A stretch of 64,000 bases of DNA from Herbaspirillum frisingense GSF30 (GTDB lineage: Bacteria > Pseudomonadota > Gammaproteobacteria > Burkholderiales > Burkholderiaceae_D): contig NZ_AEEC02000012.1 in NCBI RefSeq assembly GCF_000300975.2, positions 1-64,000 of the forward strand, in the 5' to 3' direction. A program made the position numbers and the translations under genes. The notes beneath the pieces were generated by a model, which made no database searches, had not been told where the DNA came from, and was given only the letters and a program-made list of their open reading frames with translations. Of the stretch, positions 52,841-63,105 are shown in pieces. Position 1 is the stretch's first letter; the number at the start of each line of letters is the position of its first letter.

Positions 52841-53917
52841 ATGAGTGATCAACAAATGAACGAAATGTCGTCGCAACAACCGCAGGATGCAGGTCAATCG
52901 TCCCAGGCCGTCCTCTTGCCGGGTGCCATGCTGGCCGCTGCACGCCAGAAGAAGGGTTGGTCGGTGGAGCAGGTGGCCAGCCTGGTCAAGCTGGCACCGC
53001 GCCAGATCCAGGCCATCGAGGCCGACAATTACGCCGCCCTGCCTGGCCTGGCCGTGGCGCGGGGCTTCGTGCGCAGCTATGCCAAGGTGCTGGGGCTGGA
53101 CGCCAATGCCTTGACCGCTGCCATGCCGCAGGAGTCGGCCGTGGCGCAGCGCGATCACATCGTGCCGCAGCATTCGCTGTCTACGCCTTTCTCGGAAGGT
53201 CCGTTGCCGGCCATGATGATGAGCACCCGCGGCAATAGCTCGGCCTTGCCCATCGTGGCGGGCGTGATCGTGGTCGCCTTGCTGGCCGGTGCGGCTGCGG
53301 TGCGCTGGACCGATCTGGGTGCAGCAGTGCCGCAACTGGCCTGGTTGAAGTCGCACAAGAACGAAGCGTCGGCCCCGGAAGCGGCGCAAAATGCTGAAAC
53401 CGTCTCTTCCGATACACCGGTCAATGCCCGTGTCGATACGATTGTCGAGCCGACCGGAAATGAGGCGGCCAAGGAATCATCGGCTGCTGCCACCGCAACG
53501 CCCGCGCCCGCTCCGGTAGCGTCCGTCGCTGCTCCTGTGGAGGCGGCGACCCCGGCCGCTGCGCAACCGGCTTCGACCGTGACGGCGGCGCCTGCTTCGG
53601 CCACATCGTCTTCATCACCCTCGTCGTCTGCCCAGATGGCCGCGACCACTGTTCCCAGTGGCCTCAACATCGTCAACAGCAAAGACCTGCTGCGTCTGAC
53701 CTTCCGCGAGGACTCCTGGGTCGAGATCCGTCGTGCCGACAAGAGCACCGTGATTTCGCGCCTGCTCAAGGCCGGCACCACCGAAACCTTCGACGTCTCC
53801 GACGCCACGACCCTGATCATCGGCAATGCCTCCGGCGTCGACGCCACCTTGCGCGGCCAGCCGCTGGACCTGAAATCCCCGGGCGGCAGCAACGTCGCAC
53901 GGCTGAACCTGAACTGA
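52841..53917 (+). CDS. rodZ: RodZ-like cytoskeletal HTH membrane protein
   Basis: Links the MreB cytoskeleton to the cell envelope. The 358 residues have a cytoplasmic Cro/CI-type HTH (about 25-95: [27 protein letters not shown]), one membrane helix (about 134-153, [17 protein letters not shown]), a long Ala/Pro/Ser/Thr periplasmic linker, and the C-terminal DUF4115 beta domain ([18 protein letters not shown] to the end). ATG 52841 has GGAG upstream. It leads ispG, as in many proteobacteria. Confidence 0.9.
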   Translation: MSDQQMNEMSSQQPQDAGQSSQAVLLPGAMLAAARQKKGWSVEQVASLVKLAPRQIQAIEADNYAALPGLAVARGFVRSYAKVLGLDANALTAAMPQESAVAQRDHIVPQHSLSTPFSEGPLPAMMMSTRGNSSALPIVAGVIVVALLAGAAAVRWTDLGAAVPQLAWLKSHKNEASAPEAAQNAETVSSDTPVNARVDTIVEPTGNEAAKESSAAATATPAPAPVASVAAPVEAATPAAAQPASTVTAAPASATSSSSPSSSAQMAATTVPSGLNIVNSKDLLRLTFREDSWVEIRRADKSTVISRLLKAGTTETFDVSDATTLIIGNASGVDATLRGQPLDLKSPGGSNVARLNLN

Positions 53918-53931
53918 ACCGTCTGCCTATC

Positions 53932-55194
53932 ATGTCTTCCTCCCCGATCGCTTCCGGGCCGCTGGCCCGCCGCAACAGCCGCCGCGTGATCATCAGCCAC
54001 GGTGCGCGGGAGATCGTTGTCGGCGGGGGGGCACCGGTGATGGTGCAATCCATGACCAACACCGATACCGCCGACGCCATCGGGACGGCGATCCAGATCA
54101 AGGACCTGGCCCGCGCCGGTTCCGAAATAGTCCGGCTGACCGTCAATACGCCCGAAGCGGCGGCAGCGGTGCCGGCCATTCGCGAGCAACTCGACCGCAT
54201 GGGCGTGGATGTGCCGCTGGTGGGCGATTTCCACTACAACGGCCACACCCTGTTGACCGACTATCCCGAGTGTGCCCAGGCGCTCTCCAAGTACCGCATC
54301 AATCCCGGCAATGTCGGCAAGGGCGCCAAGCGCGACACCCAGTTCGCCCAGATGATCGAGGTGGCCTGCAAGTACGACAAGCCGGTGCGCATCGGCGTCA
54401 ACTGGGGCAGCCTGGACCAGGCGCTGCTGGCGCGCATCATGGACGAGAACGCCGGGCGTGCCGAACCCTGGTCGGCGCAGGCGGTGATGTACGAAGCACT
54501 GGTCACCTCGGCCATCGAAAACGCCCAGCGTGCAGAAGAGCTGGGCATGGCCGGCGACAAGATCATCCTGTCCTGCAAGGTCTCCGGTGTGCAGGACCTG
54601 ATCGCGGTCTATCGCGAACTGGCACGCCGTTGCGACTATCCCTTGCACCTGGGTCTGACCGAGGCCGGCATGGGCAGCAAGGGCATCGTGGCGTCCACTG
54701 CCGCGCTGTCGGTGCTGCTGCAGGAAGGCATCGGCGACACCATTCGTATTTCGCTCACCCCCGAACCGGGCGGCGATCGTACCAAGGAAGTGGTGGTCGG
54801 CCAGGAAATCCTGCAGACCATGGGCCTGCGCAAGTTCACCCCCATGGTGATCGCCTGCCCAGGTTGCGGTCGCACCACCTCCACCGTGTTCCAGGACCTG
54901 GCAGACAAGATCCAGACCTTCCTGCGCGAGCAGATGCCGGTGTGGAAGGGCAAGTACCCTGGTGTGGAGGCCATGAATGTGGCCGTGATGGGTTGCATCG
55001 TCAACGGCCCGGGTGAGTCCAAGCACGCCAATATCGGCATCAGCCTGCCTGGCACCGGCGAATCCCCGGCGGCACCGGTGTTCATCGATGGGGAAAAGAA
55101 GATGACCCTGCGCGGCGAACGCATCGCCGAGGAATTCCAGAATGTGGTGCTGCAATACGTCGAATCACACTATGGCCAGGGCAGCCATGCCTGA
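53932..55194 (+). CDS. ispG: 4-hydroxy-3-methylbut-2-en-1-yl diphosphate synthase (flavodoxin)
   Basis: Iron-sulfur enzyme of the non-mevalonate isoprenoid pathway. The 420 residues are the longer betaproteobacterial form. [12 protein letters not shown] and GDFHYNGH mark the TIM barrel; Cys309 and Cys312 (CPGCGRTT) and Cys355 (GCIVNGPGE) hold the cluster. It begins 14 bases after rodZ. hisS follows after about 160 bases. Confidence 0.97.
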   Translation: MSSSPIASGPLARRNSRRVIISHGAREIVVGGGAPVMVQSMTNTDTADAIGTAIQIKDLARAGSEIVRLTVNTPEAAAAVPAIREQLDRMGVDVPLVGDFHYNGHTLLTDYPECAQALSKYRINPGNVGKGAKRDTQFAQMIEVACKYDKPVRIGVNWGSLDQALLARIMDENAGRAEPWSAQAVMYEALVTSAIENAQRAEELGMAGDKIILSCKVSGVQDLIAVYRELARRCDYPLHLGLTEAGMGSKGIVASTAALSVLLQEGIGDTIRISLTPEPGGDRTKEVVVGQEILQTMGLRKFTPMVIACPGCGRTTSTVFQDLADKIQTFLREQMPVWKGKYPGVEAMNVAVMGCIVNGPGESKHANIGISLPGTGESPAAPVFIDGEKKMTLRGERIAEEFQNVVLQYVESHYGQGSHA

Positions 55195-55357
55195 TTGAGC
55201 TGCAGGATTGGGCTGCAGCTTGGGCCGCCCAGCGTGGCTGGAGGCGGCAGGCCATGCGTTACACTTGCCCACTTGCGCTGGACCGCTCGCATGAATGATG
55301 CGACAGGTGATAGCTTCCAGAATTGAAGTTTCAAGACAACACTCTCCGGTATTCGGT

Positions 55358-56719
55358 ATGTCAGAACAAAAGAAAGTCGAAAAAATCGTTGGCGTCAAAG
55401 GGATGAACGACATCCTGCCCGCCGATGCGCCCTTGTGGGAGCTGTTCGAGAACACCGTGCAATCGGTGCTCAAGAGCTATGGTTTCCAGCAGATCCGCAC
55501 CCCTATCGTCGAACCGACCGCGCTGTTCGCACGCGGCCTGGGCGAGGTGACCGATATCGTCGAGAAGGAAATGTATTCCTTCACCGACTCCATGAACGGC
55601 GACAACCTGACCCTGCGTCCGGAAAACACTGCCGGCGTGGTACGTGCCGCCCTTGAGCACAACCTGACCTATGACGGCCCCAAGCGCCTGTGGTACGTCG
55701 GTCCCATGTTCCGCCACGAGCGTCCGCAGCGCGGTCGTTATCGCCAGTTCCACCAGGTCGGAGCGGAGGCGGTCGGCTTCAGCGGCCCGGACATCGATGC
55801 CGAACTGATCATGATGTGCCAGCGCCTGTGGGATGACCTCGGCCTGTCCGACATCCGCCTGGAGCTGAACTCGATCGGCAACGCCGAAGAGCGCAACAAG
55901 CACCGTGCCGACCTGATCGCCTATTTCGAGCAGCACAAGGACCTGCTGGACACCGACGCCCAGCGCCGCCTGCACGCCAATCCGCTGCGCATCCTCGACA
56001 CCAAGAATCCGACCATGCAGGAAATGGTCAACGCCGCCCCCAAGCTGCTCGACTACCTGGGCGAGGAGTCCCGCGCGCACTTCGAAGGCGTGCAGAAGAT
56101 CCTGCGTCACAACAATATTCCGTTCACCATCAATCCGCGCCTGGTGCGCGGCATGGACTACTACAACCGTACCGTGTTCGAGTGGGTCACCGACCAGCTG
56201 GGTTCGCAAGGCACGGTCTGTGGCGGCGGCCGCTACGACCCGCTGATCGAAATGTTCGGCGGCAAGCCGACGCCGGCCTGCGGTTTTGCCATGGGCGTGG
56301 AGCGCCTGCTGGAGCTGATGAAGGCCAACGGCGAGCAATATGCGCCCAACCAGTGCGATGTCTATCTGGTTCACCAGGGTGATGATGCCCAGCTGCAATC
56401 TTTCGTCCTGGCGGAACGTTTGCGGACTGCCGGGCTCGATGTTGTGCTACATTGCGCATCGTCCAATGGTGGTGGTTCGTTCAAGGCGCAGATGAAGCGC
56501 GCTGACGCCAGCGGCGCCGCCTTCGCCATCATCATCGGCGAGGACGAGCTCAAGGCAGGCACTGCCACCGTCAAACACATGCGCGAAGGCAACGCCGAGG
56601 AAGGGCGCGCCAACCAGAGCAACATGGCATTCGATGCCGTGGTCGACTACATCGTGGAGCAGATCGTCGGCGATCATGACCACGATCATGATCATGACCA
56701 CGTGCACTACCACCCCTGA
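55358..56719 (+). CDS. hisS: Histidyl-tRNA synthetase with His/Asp-rich tail
   Basis: Charges tRNA-His. The 453 residues contain class II motif 2 ([16 protein letters not shown]), the HisA motif [15 protein letters not shown], motif 3 [10 protein letters not shown] and the anticodon-binding domain. It is about 30 residues longer than E. coli HisS, and the end is unusual: from 56672 the last 15 residues are five Asp-His pairs then V-H-Y-H-P, seven His in all. I start at ATG 55358 ([20 protein letters not shown]); upstream in-frame residues lack conservation. Confidence 0.96.
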   Translation: MSEQKKVEKIVGVKGMNDILPADAPLWELFENTVQSVLKSYGFQQIRTPIVEPTALFARGLGEVTDIVEKEMYSFTDSMNGDNLTLRPENTAGVVRAALEHNLTYDGPKRLWYVGPMFRHERPQRGRYRQFHQVGAEAVGFSGPDIDAELIMMCQRLWDDLGLSDIRLELNSIGNAEERNKHRADLIAYFEQHKDLLDTDAQRRLHANPLRILDTKNPTMQEMVNAAPKLLDYLGEESRAHFEGVQKILRHNNIPFTINPRLVRGMDYYNRTVFEWVTDQLGSQGTVCGGGRYDPLIEMFGGKPTPACGFAMGVERLLELMKANGEQYAPNQCDVYLVHQGDDAQLQSFVLAERLRTAGLDVVLHCASSNGGGSFKAQMKRADASGAAFAIIIGEDELKAGTATVKHMREGNAEEGRANQSNMAFDAVVDYIVEQIVGDHDHDHDHDHVHYHP

Positions 56720-56762
56720 GCAAGCGTCATCCGTCAACACAGTTTTCTAATCGCAGAGTTAC

Positions 56763-57407
56763 ATGGCATACGATCTCGAAGAACAAGAACAGCTTGATTC
56801 CATCAAGGCCTGGTGGGCGAAGTACGGCAACCTGGTGACCTGGGCGCTGATCATCGCGCTGGCCGCCTATGCGGCCTGGACCGGCTGGAACACCTACCAG
56901 GCCCGCCAGTCCGGACAGGCCTCGGTGTTGTACGAAGAGCAGCAGAAGTCGTTCGCCGCCAAGGACAATGCCAAGGTGCAGCGCGCTGCCAGCGACATCC
57001 AGGACAAGTTCAGCGGCACGGCCTACGCCGAGATGAGCGCCCTGGTAGCTGCCCGTTCGGCCTTCGATGCCAATGACATCGAGACCGCCAAGAAGCAGCT
57101 GCAATGGGTGATCGATCACGGTCGCGGCAAGGAATACAAGGCAATCGCCGCAGTGCGTCTGGCTGGCGTGCTGCTGGATGCGAAGTCCTATGATGAAGCC
57201 TTTAAGCTGCTCTCCGGCGACTATCCGGCCCAGTTTGCCGGTGCCATCGCCGACCGCAAGGGTGATGTGCTGCTGGCCCAGGGCAAGCGCGATGAAGCGC
57301 GCTCCGCCTACAAGCTGGCCCTGGAAAAGAGCGACGCCAAGGATCCCGGTCGCCAGCTCATCCAGATCAAGCTGGACGCCATCGGCGGCGAAGCGCCCAA
57401 GGCCTGA
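56763..57407 (+). CDS. YfgM-like ancillary SecYEG/TPR membrane protein
   Basis: A 214-residue inner-membrane protein. A short cytoplasmic N-terminus (EEQEQLDSIKAWWAKYGN) precedes one membrane helix (about 21-40, LVTWALIIALAAYAAWTGW) and a periplasmic TPR-like helical domain. This is the layout of E. coli YfgM, which works with PpiD at the Sec translocon. The hisS-yfgM-bamB-der order is conserved and supports the call. Confidence 0.9.
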   Translation: MAYDLEEQEQLDSIKAWWAKYGNLVTWALIIALAAYAAWTGWNTYQARQSGQASVLYEEQQKSFAAKDNAKVQRAASDIQDKFSGTAYAEMSALVAARSAFDANDIETAKKQLQWVIDHGRGKEYKAIAAVRLAGVLLDAKSYDEAFKLLSGDYPAQFAGAIADRKGDVLLAQGKRDEARSAYKLALEKSDAKDPGRQLIQIKLDAIGGEAPKA

Positions 57408-57543
57408 TCGGCTGACTGATATCGCGCCGGCATGAGGTCCGTCACGGCGGGCGTCGTGCCTGCCGCCCGGGTTGCGGAGAGCATCCCGGGAATTGAACCG
57501 CAATCCCACCGCGAATCCATTCATCGCTTAGAGGAAACAGAAT

Positions 57544-58743
57544 ATGCGTAGTGTGACAGCCACCGCTGCCCAGGCAACATCCTTTGCTCGTTCCCCTCGC
57601 ACCGGTAGGCTGGTGCTGAAGCTGGCTGCAGTTGCAGCCGTGGTTACCTTGTCCGGCTGCTCGCTGTTTTCCAGCAAGAAGGATCCGAATCCGCCGGCAC
57701 CGCTGGTCGAATTCACGCAGAAACTGCGCGTTCAGACCGCCTGGTCGGTCTCGGTGGGCAAATCCGGCAGCTTCCAGTTCAGCCCGGCCTACGCCGCCGG
57801 CAGCATCTTTGCCGCCGCCAATGATGGCAGCGTGGTTCGCATCAACGCCCAGAACGGCCAGACCCTGTGGCGCAGCCGTACCGACATGGACCTGACCGCC
57901 GGTGTCGGCACCGATGGCAGCACCGTGGTGGTGGTGGGGCAGAAGGGCCGTATCCAGGCTTTCGATGCCACCTCCGGCAAGCCTACCTGGAGCACCCAGG
58001 CGCCCAGCGAAGTGCTATCCTCGCCGGCAGTGGGTGAAGGTCTGGTGGTCATCCGCAGTATCGACAACCGCGTGACGGCGTATGATGCCGACAACGGCAG
58101 CCAGCGCTGGATGGTCCAGCGTAACGTACCCTCGCTGACGCTGCGCAATGCGCCGGGCATCGCGATCGGTTCGCAGACTGCCTTCGTGGCGCTGCCAGGT
58201 GGCCGTCTGTCGGCCCTGGCTCTGAATAACGGCGGTCCGCGCTGGGAAGTGCCGGTCGGCGATCCGCGCGGCACCACCGAGCTGGAGCGTATTTCCGATG
58301 TGTCCGGTGTGCCGGCGCTGGGTTCGCGTGATATCTGCGCCGCGTCCTACCAGGGCCGTATCGGTTGCTTCGACTTGTTGAATGGCAATGTGCGCTGGAT
58401 CAAGGAGTTCTCCAGTGACGTCGGCGTCAATCTGGACGATGCCTATGTCTATGCCGCCGATATCGGCGGTGCCGTCACCGAATTCGCCCGCGATACCGGT
58501 GCCGTCATCTGGCGTAACGATCGTCTGAAGAATCGCATGCTGTCGGCCCCGATCGCCGTGGGCAAGGCAGTGGCAGTGGCTGACTACCAGGGCTATATTC
58601 ACTTCCTGTCGCGTGAAGATGGTGCCTTCGTGGCGCGTCTGTCCACCGACGGTAGCGCAATCCAGGCGCCTCCGGTCTCGACCGGGTCGTCTGTCGTTTT
58701 CCAAACCAAATCAGGAACAGTGGTCTCCGTCGTCGCTGAATAA
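57544..58743 (+). CDS. bamB: Outer-membrane assembly lipoprotein BamB
   Basis: Beta-propeller lipoprotein of the BAM complex that inserts outer-membrane proteins. The 399 residues have a lipoprotein signal with lipobox LSGC (Cys39), longer than usual by about 15 residues, then a PQQ-like eight-bladed propeller with repeated GxxLW and AxxGxxxW strands (for example NGQTLWRSRTD, SGKPTWSTQAP, DNGSQRWMVQ). AGAGGAAA precedes the ATG. It lies between yfgM and der. Confidence 0.94.
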   Translation: MRSVTATAAQATSFARSPRTGRLVLKLAAVAAVVTLSGCSLFSSKKDPNPPAPLVEFTQKLRVQTAWSVSVGKSGSFQFSPAYAAGSIFAAANDGSVVRINAQNGQTLWRSRTDMDLTAGVGTDGSTVVVVGQKGRIQAFDATSGKPTWSTQAPSEVLSSPAVGEGLVVIRSIDNRVTAYDADNGSQRWMVQRNVPSLTLRNAPGIAIGSQTAFVALPGGRLSALALNNGGPRWEVPVGDPRGTTELERISDVSGVPALGSRDICAASYQGRIGCFDLLNGNVRWIKEFSSDVGVNLDDAYVYAADIGGAVTEFARDTGAVIWRNDRLKNRMLSAPIAVGKAVAVADYQGYIHFLSREDGAFVARLSTDGSAIQAPPVSTGSSVVFQTKSGTVVSVVAE

Positions 58744-58770
58744 GTGACGAACGACCCTTAAAGAAAAGAA

Positions 58771-60114
58771 ATGAAACCGGTAATTGCACTTGTAGGCCGT
58801 CCCAACGTCGGCAAATCGACGTTGTTCAACAGGCTCACCCGCAGCCGCGATGCGCTGGTGGCGGACCTGCCCGGCCTGACGCGCGATCGTCACTACGGCG
58901 AAGGCCGGGTCGGCGAACGTCCGTTCCTGGTGATCGATACCGGTGGCTTCGAACCCGTCGCCAAGGACGGGATCATGTATGAAATGGCCAAGCAGACCAA
59001 GCAGGCCGTGGTCGAGGCCGATGTCGTGGTCTTCATCGTCGACGGCCGCCAGGGGCTTACGCCGCACGACAAGACCATCACCGACTTCCTGCGCAAATGC
59101 GGACGTTCGGTGATGCTGGTGGTCAACAAGTCCGAAGGCATGAAGTACACCTCGGTCACGGCCGATTTCTACGAACTGGGCATGGGCGATCCTTACGTGA
59201 TCTCTGCTGCCCATGGTGATGGCGTGGCCGATCTGGTGGAGGAAGCACTGGACCAGATCGAAGCCCAGCGCGCCCAGGAGCCGGAGCCGGAAGAGGCTGC
59301 CGTGCGCGGCACCAAGATCGCCATCGTCGGCCGCCCCAACGTCGGCAAGTCGACCCTGGTCAATACCTTGCTGGGCGAGGAGCGCGTGATCGCCTTCGAC
59401 ATGCCCGGCACCACCCGCGACTCGATCGAGATCCCATTCGAGCGCGAAGGCCGTCACTACACCCTGATCGATACCGCAGGCATCCGTCGCCGCGGCAAGG
59501 TGTTCGAAGCCATCGAGAAGTTTTCGGTGGTCAAGACCCTGAAATCGATTTCAGACGCCAACGTCGTGCTGCTGCTGCTGGACGCCCAGCAGGATATCTC
59601 CGAACAGGACGCCCACATTGCCGGCTTCGTGCTGGAGTCGGGCAGGGCGCTGGTGGTCGGGGTGAACAAATGGGATGGCATGCAGAGTGACCAGCGCGAC
59701 CAGATCAAGATGGATCTGGAGCGCAAGCTCAATTTCCTGTCCTTCGCCAAATTCCACTTCATCTCGGCGCTGAAGTCGACCGGCATCGGCCCGCTGATGA
59801 AATCCATCGATTCGGCCTACGCCGCCGCCATGGCCAAGCTGAGCACGCCGCGCCTGACCCGTGCGCTGGAAGAGGCGCTGGAGCACCAGCAGCCGCGACG
59901 CAAGGGTTCGATCCGTCCCAAGCTGCGCTATGCGCACCAGGGTGGTCAGAACCCGCCGGTGGTGGTGATCCACGGCAATGCCCTGGAAGCCATCGACGAC
60001 AACTATAAGAGATATCTGGAAAAGCACTTCCGGGAAACTTTCTCTCTGGTGGGCACTCCACTGCGTATCGAGTTCAAGTCGGGCAAGAATCCTTTCATCC
60101 GGCAGGAAAAATAA
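58771..60114 (+). CDS. der: Ribosome-associated GTPase Der (EngA)
   Basis: Tandem GTPase for 50S ribosome assembly. The 447 residues hold two G domains, each with GRPNVGKST (residues 8-16 and again near 189-197), DTGG/DTAG switch motifs and NKSE/NKWD, plus a C-terminal KH-like domain. The acidic linker ([14 protein letters not shown]) separates the G domains. It starts 27 bases after bamB and precedes hfq by about 140 bases. Confidence 0.97.
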   Translation: MKPVIALVGRPNVGKSTLFNRLTRSRDALVADLPGLTRDRHYGEGRVGERPFLVIDTGGFEPVAKDGIMYEMAKQTKQAVVEADVVVFIVDGRQGLTPHDKTITDFLRKCGRSVMLVVNKSEGMKYTSVTADFYELGMGDPYVISAAHGDGVADLVEEALDQIEAQRAQEPEPEEAAVRGTKIAIVGRPNVGKSTLVNTLLGEERVIAFDMPGTTRDSIEIPFEREGRHYTLIDTAGIRRRGKVFEAIEKFSVVKTLKSISDANVVLLLLDAQQDISEQDAHIAGFVLESGRALVVGVNKWDGMQSDQRDQIKMDLERKLNFLSFAKFHFISALKSTGIGPLMKSIDSAYAAAMAKLSTPRLTRALEEALEHQQPRRKGSIRPKLRYAHQGGQNPPVVVIHGNALEAIDDNYKRYLEKHFRETFSLVGTPLRIEFKSGKNPFIRQEK

Positions 60115-60253
60115 ATCGTAAACCTGCTATTCGATCAATGTTTTTGGCGTTGGAGCGAAAATCGTTTAAATTGAATAGCATAAAGTTGGTAAAGCACTTG
60201 ATATTCTTTGAAGTGCCTCCAAGTCCTAATCACAACAACACCGTGGAGCTGCC

Positions 60254-60493
60254 ATGAGCAACAAAGGGCAATTGTTACAAGACCCATTCCTGAACGCATT
60301 GAGAAAAGAGCACGTTCCCGTCTCTATCTATCTGGTCAACGGCATCAAGCTGCAAGGCCATGTGGAGTCTTTCGATCAATACGTGGTCCTGCTGCGCAAC
60401 ACTGTTACGCAAATGGTTTACAAACACGCCATCTCCACCGTCGTGCCTGCACGTGCGGTCAACCTCAGTCTCGAATCCTCGTCCGACGAATAA
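60254..60493 (+). CDS. hfq: RNA chaperone Hfq
   Basis: Sm-like hexamer that pairs small RNAs with mRNAs. The 79 residues have Sm1 ([20 protein letters not shown]) and Sm2 ([10 protein letters not shown], 56-65), with the usual short acidic tail (SLESSSDE). GGAGCTGCC precedes the ATG. The 140-base upstream region is AT-rich and likely holds its promoter. hflX follows after about 40 bases, the conserved order. Confidence 0.97.
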   Translation: MSNKGQLLQDPFLNALRKEHVPVSIYLVNGIKLQGHVESFDQYVVLLRNTVTQMVYKHAISTVVPARAVNLSLESSSDE

Positions 60494-60532
60494 TGGTCTA
60501 CCTGGCCGGCTTGACGCCGTGGGCATTCTGAC

Positions 60533-61657
60533 ATGCGTGCCGCGTTAGTCGGCCTGGACTTCGGCAAGAACGACTTCGCCGCAAGTCTGGATGAGCTCTT
60601 CCTTTTGGCAAAATCGGCTGGTGCAGAACCGGTGATCACCATCACCGGTCGTCGCGCCAGCCCGGATGCCGCTCTCTTCGTTGGTACCGGCAAGGCACAG
60701 GAAATCGCCGACGCCGTCGCCGACCTCCAGCTCGAACTGGTCATCTTCAACCATGCCCTGTCACCGGCCCAGCAACGCAACCTGGAGCGAGTGCTCAAGG
60801 TCCGTGTGCTCGACCGTACCAGCCTGATCCTTGATATCTTTGCGCAGCGCGCCAAGAGCCACGAGGGCAAGGTGCAGGTCGAACTGGCCCAGTTACAGCA
60901 TCTCTCGACCCGTCTCATTCGCGGCTGGACCCACCTGGAACGGCAAAAGGGCGGTATCGGCCTGCGTGGTCCCGGCGAAACCCAGCTGGAAACCGACCGC
61001 CGCCTCCTGGGCGAGCGCGTCAAGGCGCTGCGCGCCGTGCTGGCCAAGCTGCGTCGGCAGCATGCCACCCAGCGTCGTGCGCGTGGGCGCAGCGAAACCT
61101 TCTCGGTCTCGCTGGTGGGTTATACCAACGCCGGCAAGTCGACCATCTTCAATGCCATGGCCAAGGCGGGCGTGTATGCCGCCAACCAGCTTTTTGCCAC
61201 GCTGGACACGACCTCACGTCGCGTCTACCTGGGCGAGGTGGGACACGTGGTTATTTCCGACACCGTCGGCTTCATCCGCGAACTGCCGCACCAACTGGTG
61301 GAAGCCTTCCGTGCCACGCTGGAAGAAACCATCCATGCCGACCTGCTGCTGCACGTCGTGGATGCCGCCAGCCCGGTGCGGATGGAGCAGATCGACGAGG
61401 TCAACCTGGTCTTGAAGGAAATCGGCGCCGACCACGTGCCCCAGATCCTGGTCTGGAACAAGATCGACGCTGCCGGCCTGGAACCGGCGGTCGAGTATGA
61501 CGAGTATGGTAAAATCCAGCGGGTTTTCGTCAGTGCCAAGTCTGGTGCTGGCCTGGATCTGCTGCGCGAAGCGATCGCCGCTTCGCTCAAGGCCGCCTTG
61601 GAGGCCAGGGGTCGCAGCCGTTCCACGCCAGTCGATTCCGTAGACATGCACGCCTGA
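60533..61657 (+). CDS. hflX: Ribosome-splitting GTPase HflX
   Basis: Rescues stalled ribosomes under heat stress. The 374 residues have the N-terminal HflX domain (with GTGKAQEIADAV), a Gly-rich linker (GIGLRGPGETQLETDRR), and a G domain with GYTNAGKS (196-203), DTVGFIRELPH and NKID. The C-terminus is short. It sits between hfq and hflK as in many proteobacteria. Confidence 0.96.
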   Translation: MRAALVGLDFGKNDFAASLDELFLLAKSAGAEPVITITGRRASPDAALFVGTGKAQEIADAVADLQLELVIFNHALSPAQQRNLERVLKVRVLDRTSLILDIFAQRAKSHEGKVQVELAQLQHLSTRLIRGWTHLERQKGGIGLRGPGETQLETDRRLLGERVKALRAVLAKLRRQHATQRRARGRSETFSVSLVGYTNAGKSTIFNAMAKAGVYAANQLFATLDTTSRRVYLGEVGHVVISDTVGFIRELPHQLVEAFRATLEETIHADLLLHVVDAASPVRMEQIDEVNLVLKEIGADHVPQILVWNKIDAAGLEPAVEYDEYGKIQRVFVSAKSGAGLDLLREAIAASLKAALEARGRSRSTPVDSVDMHA

Positions 61658-61746
61658 GCCGTTCGAGGGGACGGCCTTTCGCACGTTCCCGGCGCGCATT
61701 CCTCCTTGATTCTCTTAATCCATCACTTCAGACGGATCGCAAACGC

Positions 61747-63105
61747 ATGCTTGTGTCTTTATTCAGGAAAATCGGTGTCAAGTTTTCGTTGAACGACCCC
61801 CAATGGGGACGTGGTTCGCAAAACGACAACCGCGAGAATCAGAATAACGGAAGTAACGGCGACAAACGGCCCGAAAAACCGTCCGGCAACAACGACGGTC
61901 CGCCCGACCTCGACCAGCTCTGGCGCGACTTCAACCAGCGCGTCGCCGGCCTGCTCGGCCGCAAGGGTGGTGGTGGCTCCGATGGCGGTAACGGTGGCGG
62001 CGGCTTCAATCGCGGCGACGTCAAGGGCGCCGGCATCGGTGTGGGCGTCATCGCCGTCATCGTTGCCTTCCTCTGGCTGGCCAGTGGCTTCTTCATCGTG
62101 CAGGAAGGCCAGACCGCCGTGGTCACCACCTTCGGCCGCTACAGCCACACCACGCTGCCGGGCTTCAACTGGCGCTGGCCTTACCCCATCCAGGGCCATG
62201 AAATCGTCAACATGTCCCAGGTGCGTACCGCCGAGATCGGCTACCGCGGCAGCGTGCGCAACAAGCAGCTGAAAGAATCCCTGATGCTCACCGATGATGA
62301 AAACATCATCGACATCCAGTTCGCCGTCCAGTACAAGCTCAAGAATGCCGCCGAATGGCTGTTCAACAACCGCGATCCGGACGATTCCGTGCGCCAGGTC
62401 GCTGAAACCGCCATCCGCGAAATCGTCGGTCGCAGCAAGATGGATTTCGTCCTCTACGAAGGCCGTGAAAAGGTCGCGCTGGACGTGAGCCAGCGCATGC
62501 AGCAGATCCTGGACCGCTACAAGTCCGGTGTGCAGATCACCAACGTCACCATGCAAGGCGTGCAACCTCCCGAGCAGGTGCAGGCTGCCTTCGACGACGC
62601 CGTCAAGGCCGGTCAGGACCGTGAGCGCCTCAAGAACGAAGGCCAGGCCTATGCCAACGACGTGATCCCGCGCGCCTCCGGTGCCGCCTCGCGCCTGCTG
62701 GAAGAAGCCGAAGCCTACCGCTCCCGCGTGGTGGCCAATGCCGAAGGTGATGCCTCGCGCTTCACCCAGGTGCAGGAAGCCTATGCCAAGGCCCCGGCCG
62801 TCACCCGCGACCGCATGTACATCGAGACCATGCAGCAGATCTTCGCCAATACCACCAAGGTCATGGTCGATGCCAAATCAGGCAGCAACCTTCTGTACCT
62901 GCCGCTGGACAAGCTGATCCAGCAAAGCGGCAGCGACGCGGCTCCGGCCGCCGGCAAGCAGCAGGCGCCCGCGGCCAGCCAACCGTCGCTGGGCGCAGCG
63001 TCCTCCAATTCGACTGCAGGAAACGACACTGTGTATTCTTCCGAGCTGATGCGTGATACCAGAAACCGCGATCCCCGTGAGTCGCGTGAAAGGGAGGTGC
63101 GCTGA
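61747..63105 (+). CDS. hflK: FtsH protease modulator HflK
   Basis: With HflC it forms a membrane cage around the FtsH protease. The 452 residues start FRKIGVKFSLNDPQWGRG and have a Asn/Gly-rich cytoplasmic lead, one membrane helix (about 97-117, GVGVIAVIVAFLWLASGFF), the SPFH domain (EGQTAVVTTFGRY) and a polar Ser/Ala tail. Its stop overlaps the ATG of hflC by one base (TGATG). Confidence 0.95.
   Translation: MLVSLFRKIGVKFSLNDPQWGRGSQNDNRENQNNGSNGDKRPEKPSGNNDGPPDLDQLWRDFNQRVAGLLGRKGGGGSDGGNGGGGFNRGDVKGAGIGVGVIAVIVAFLWLASGFFIVQEGQTAVVTTFGRYSHTTLPGFNWRWPYPIQGHEIVNMSQVRTAEIGYRGSVRNKQLKESLMLTDDENIIDIQFAVQYKLKNAAEWLFNNRDPDDSVRQVAETAIREIVGRSKMDFVLYEGREKVALDVSQRMQQILDRYKSGVQITNVTMQGVQPPEQVQAAFDDAVKAGQDRERLKNEGQAYANDVIPRASGAASRLLEEAEAYRSRVVANAEGDASRFTQVQEAYAKAPAVTRDRMYIETMQQIFANTTKVMVDAKSGSNLLYLPLDKLIQQSGSDAAPAAGKQQAPAASQPSLGAASSNSTAGNDTVYSSELMRDTRNRDPRESREREVR

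Noticed and set aside
52537-52848. Possible gene filling the rlmN-rodZ gap
   Set aside because: Overlaps the terminator-like hairpin and its T-run, lacks a ribosome site and a TPR pattern, so it is not the missing pilF.
56672-56716. The His/Asp tail of hisS as a sequencing or cloning His-tag artefact
   Set aside because: The tail alternates Asp and His with mixed codons and runs into a natural stop in a normal genome context, unlike an engineered hexahistidine tag.
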